Position numbers and translations under genes: made by a program. Below the pieces are notes generated by a model, which saw only the letters and a list, made by a program, of their open reading frames with translations, ran no database searches and was not told the origin of the DNA. This document shows positions 60,313 to 64,000 of a DNA stretch of 64,000 nucleotides, piece after piece (positions within the stretch are counted from its first letter, which is position 1; each line of letters opens with the position of its first letter). This DNA comes from Tretioscincus oriximinensis (lineage: Eukaryota > Chordata > Lepidosauria > Squamata > Gymnophthalmidae). The stretch is taken from contig JAJVDF010000263.1 in assembly GCA_022410635.1 (NCBI GenBank), forward strand, positions 1,148,355-1,212,354. The letters run 5' to 3'.

Positions 60313-63300
60313 GTAAGTAGATATTTTGTGAAAGACAGGATTATACAGGACTAGACAGGACTAGACAGGTTTATGGACACCAAAGGTATAAATGGATACT
60401 AGGATGGATGTCTGGATGTTGCCTCTGGGATGGAGCAACAGGCAGGACTCCTGAAATACCATTTGCAGGGAGTCATGAACAGGTGCATATTTTGCTTTCC
60501 TCTGTTCGGACTGCCCAGGTGCATCTGGTGGGCCTCTGTGTGACACAGAATGCTGGACTTGATGGGCTGTGGCCTGATCCAGTATGGCTCTTCTTATGTT
60601 CTTATATAAACACCCCAAAATAAAATGCACAGAACCCACTAGATAGAAGTATACCATAGAAAAACTATACAAATACATAACCCAATTGGAAAACTTCTCC
60701 AAATAAATTCCAGTACTTTAACATATTTATATCATATAAACGAAAGTACGGTAATTGTCTAAAATAAATAAAACATAATACCCTTAAGTATGTTCAAAAT
60801 GAGTCAAACCTCCCATGCTACCTCTTTCTTATTGGCCATTTTACCTTTTTGGATGTACCTAAGAATCTAGATCTACCTGTTCTTGGCCTTATCTGGATAT
60901 ATTTTATTTTAATTTTTAATAAATTATCAACAAGAAATAGCTATAAATAACAATGATGCTTCCCTGTTTAATGAATTTTCAAGTGCTCTTCTGATCATTT
61001 GTGCATCTAGAAAGCCTATTTCCATATTCCAAATAAACTATGGGTGGATTATATTTTAAATATGTTTTAGTGTTACGTGTTTTATTGTATGTTGTAACTC
61101 ACCCTGACATTGCATTAAAAAAGATACGTGTGTTTCTGATCTGAGAATATATTCGCTTTTATTTATGCATGAGTAGTCTGTGTAATTATATGGCTGAATA
61201 TATAGAATAAAGCAATTCTAGTTATAAGGACTATTATGAAGAACCTTAAAAACCCCTTCTTGTTATGCTCCAGAAGGTTTCATTTGATTGAGGACAATAG
61301 AGACATATGGAGAATGTGCCATTTCAAGACTCCCACTATATATCATCCAAGACATACACAAAAACCACAGCAAACACAAGAGTTGGATTGAGGATTTGGC
61401 ACAGACATAATGGATATAATGTCATCAGTAGCACCTGCTTTCTGACAAAAGAACTGTCCCAGAGATCCATGTGGAACTATCACAAATACAAGGGCTCTAA
61501 AACATACATTTGTTCTGTCACATGTCAGAGTACAATAGATCTTAAAGGTTTATTCAGGTTCCTTTATGTTTATATTTCTCTGTAATGTCTCCCATTTCTC
61601 TAAAATAATCACTGTTGTAAAGATACTTTTGTTTGTAGACCAAGTTCTAGAAGGTTTTGCAGTTGTCACCTTAGCAAAATTAGTTTTATCAAAGTGTTTT
61701 TGTAACCAACAAACCTAACTCTTCAGTGTGATTTATATTGCAACTGAAATGCTTAAAATGTGCACCTAGAAGCCAAGATAAATGGTGTTGTCATTAAAGA
61801 AAAAGACCCCCAGCTGCTGTTCCAGATGTTTCTTGTGAGAAAATGAAGAAATTATGCATGTAGTTTGAGTATGTCTGTCTGCAACACAATACAATTTCAA
61901 GTAAGGAGATCTTGAACACAAGAAAGAAGTGAGGAATGAGTGTATACACAATGCTGTCATAAATGCTTGTATTGTACTCTGGCCCCACAGTAAAAGTCTT
62001 TATCCAGATGGAACCTATAACTAGCCTTTGTCACTGTGCTTAGAATCAATAGCTGCATTACACATAAGACCCAGACACACATTTTTTAACAATGGTAAAA
62101 ATAGTCTTCTATCCTTCTGATTGAGGATTTTTAGAATGCTGGAGTTTTAGATTTAAAAAAATGTTCTACATTTTATAAATCAAAATGCATAGGCAATAAT
62201 AGTAAACATAATGGCTATAGTTTCATTATGCAGACATAAACCCATGCCAGCTTGTGATCCACACAAGCCTTTCCCATTGGTGCATTCAGTACTCTTAATG
62301 AGAGTGGTATTCTTGTGAGAAAATGGCTACCCAATCATTCATCCACAATGCCATAAGCATGATAGAGTTCTTAGAGATCTTTCCACTAATACATTGCTAC
62401 ATTTCAAGAGCACTCACCTATCTCCTTAATGAGCTAATCGTTTTTGATGCCCCAACATATTGAGATAACAGTTGGGGGTTTTGTAACAGCAAACATAATG
62501 GGCTAGAAAGCTGCTTATTTAATTTTATGATGATTTGATTTAGTGATAGAGAATCGTGTTATATGAAAATGATTCCAAGATATTTTTATGGCACCTTTAG
62601 TTAAGAGTGAAGAAAATTCCTATTTTTTGTTTTCTGGAGAATTACCTTGATTTATAAGCTTAGATGGACCAGGAGATCTGACTTGGGGTGTTTCTCTCTT
62701 TTAAGTATTGAGTTCACAAATCACAGCACTTTCAAGTAGCTTTTGATGCTGTGTTTGTTTTCCTCTGCTTTGAGCATTTCTCCTGCAGTCTGAAGCCTTC
62801 ATAGGATTCCAGTTATTTTTGATATTAAAAAAAATCTCTCTTGATACAGTTACTTTACAGTATGTTCTCTTCCTCTAGGTTGTAATTAAATTATGCACTT
62901 CCATACATGGTATGGAGAGAATTAAACTATCATTTACATGATGATAATTTTCAAACACCATTTATTTTTTTCATTATACAGAGTAACAGAAAATGAAAAG
63001 TGTTAGCATATTTCTAATCTAATCTATAGGACAGATATGCTGTGTCAGGCTCTCAGAATAATACTAAACAGAGTTTTCATTCATATGGTGAAATTTTTAT
63101 TTGATTTCTTTTTACGTCTTTTTTCATTTAAAGATCTGCAACTTGGGAAAATGGATCTCTTTTCCTTGGACAAGAACAATGTAAAGCACTATAAACAAGC
63201 ATTTTGGTTAGGGTTTGAAATGTGAAAGGCATCTAATCTGTTTTCTATATGATTTACTACATAGTAAAGTTGTTCAGAATTTATGTTTATTCTATTTCTC

Positions 63301-64000
63301 ATGTGTTATACTACTTTTTATTTTTTATACTCTACACTTAGCAAGATATTCGAATGAAATTGGAACAAATTACATTTCCTCCCTTGTAGATTAATGGGAG
63401 TAACTATGTATGAGGGATAAATTAGACTAATTCATGAACAGAAAAAGTGCAGCACTTATAAAGGATAGAGTTAAAAGCCCATGGTGCAACTATGTGCATC
63501 TAATAAAATGATTTAAAATACCATCCAGAAATGTTATTTGTTTTAAAATATAGAAGCCTTTAAGCTCAATGCAATCTCAGCAAGTTGAGTTAGTTAGTGG
63601 AAAACCACCCAGAAGATCTCTTGAGGTTTGGGAAGGCGCTAAAAGTGTTGGTTAATTGTGTTACAGTGTCAGTACAGTGGCATGATATTATCTTCTTTCT
63701 CTCCCCATGAGCAAGGACTTAGATAAGGAAGATCCTGAGCCAGGAAAGGGGGGGGGCATTTTCTGGACCACAGCTGAGGAAGGAGAGGAACAAGTTGATA
63801 TTTAAAATTTTGCAACTTGCAGAAAGGAGAAGTAAGCACAGAAAATGTTTATTAGAGCAGCTGAAAAAGCTCATGCAATGAGGTATGCTTCAAGGACAGA
63901 GCTATAAATAATTTGAAGGTCCACAGGCTGTCATGAGTACCTGACATGATGTATATTGGTAAACAGTATGTGTGTATTTAGTTATTTGTGGTTTCATCAT
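60313..64000 (+). other. PLXNA2 intron (5' part), after exon e
   Basis: The intron starts with GTAAGT immediately after exon e. A LINE tail occupies about 60332-60607. From 60608 to the window end I see AT-rich sequence with no exon, repeat family or RNA gene I can name. The following plexin exon was looked for as an acceptor followed by a Val-Cys reading frame and was not found. Confidence 0.75.
60332..60607 (+). mobile_element. LINE 3' end (TTCTTATG family) next to exon e
   Basis: AGACAGGATTATACAGGACT opens into GACTAGACAGG (repeated in tandem) and then the same 3' UTR as 3110-3352: TGGATGTTGCCTCTGGGATG, GGAGTCATGAACAGGTGCAT, and ends TGGCTCTTCTTATGTTCTTA. It is in the sense orientation relative to the gene. 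Confidence 0.92.

Overview
The window looks like vertebrate, probably squamate (lizard or gecko-like), intronic DNA. The only host gene I can support is a plus-strand plexin-A gene, best matched to PLXNA2. Five consecutive internal exons (24189-24340, 37844-37961, 49455-49591, 56489-56656, 60219-60312) total 669 nt. They join in one open frame of 223 codons with GT-AG borders and compatible phases at every junction. They encode extracellular IPT/TIG repeats 1 and 2 and the start of IPT 3. The start codon, Sema, PSI, transmembrane and cytoplasmic GAP exons are not seen; they should lie outside the window on both sides.

Nearly everything else is intron filled with transposable elements. The squamate assignment rests on the mixture: L1-type LINEs with long readable ORF2 remnants, CR1 LINEs, a LINE family whose 3' ends finish in TTCTTATG repeats, a tRNA-headed SINE with a TTC-rich tail, L2-like 3' tails, and many small DNA transposons and foldback elements. 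I cannot name the species.

Layout: 1-24188 is the 3' part of a long intron. It holds a TTC microsatellite, a LINE 3' half (2288-3352), a decayed reverse-strand endonuclease-RT LINE (4040-6110), palindromes near 7.1 and 7.8 kb, a GC-rich LTR-like insert (10094-11222), a SINE (12693-12998), a Tc1-like transposase remnant (16600-16905), a modular foldback-type DNA element (17636-18825), a hAT-like element (20408-21277), a CR1 tail and an assembly gap. 24341-37843 holds an L1 nested in a SINE with a clear 12-bp target duplication, a CR1 split by a probable Harbinger-like insertion, and palindromic MITEs. 37962-49454 holds a gap in a SINE-tail microsatellite and a 3.2-kb reverse-strand L1 whose ORF2 is almost fully open. 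49592-64000 holds LINE tails, a SINE and otherwise plain intron.

I found no CRISPR array, operon, tRNA or rRNA gene, and no convincing undescribed biological system. The most noteworthy items are the nested insertions with target duplications, the multi-copy palindromic MITE families, the near-perfect 86-bp palindrome at 7767-7852, the modular element at 17636-18825, and a 95-bp duplication around a single N that is probably an assembly error.
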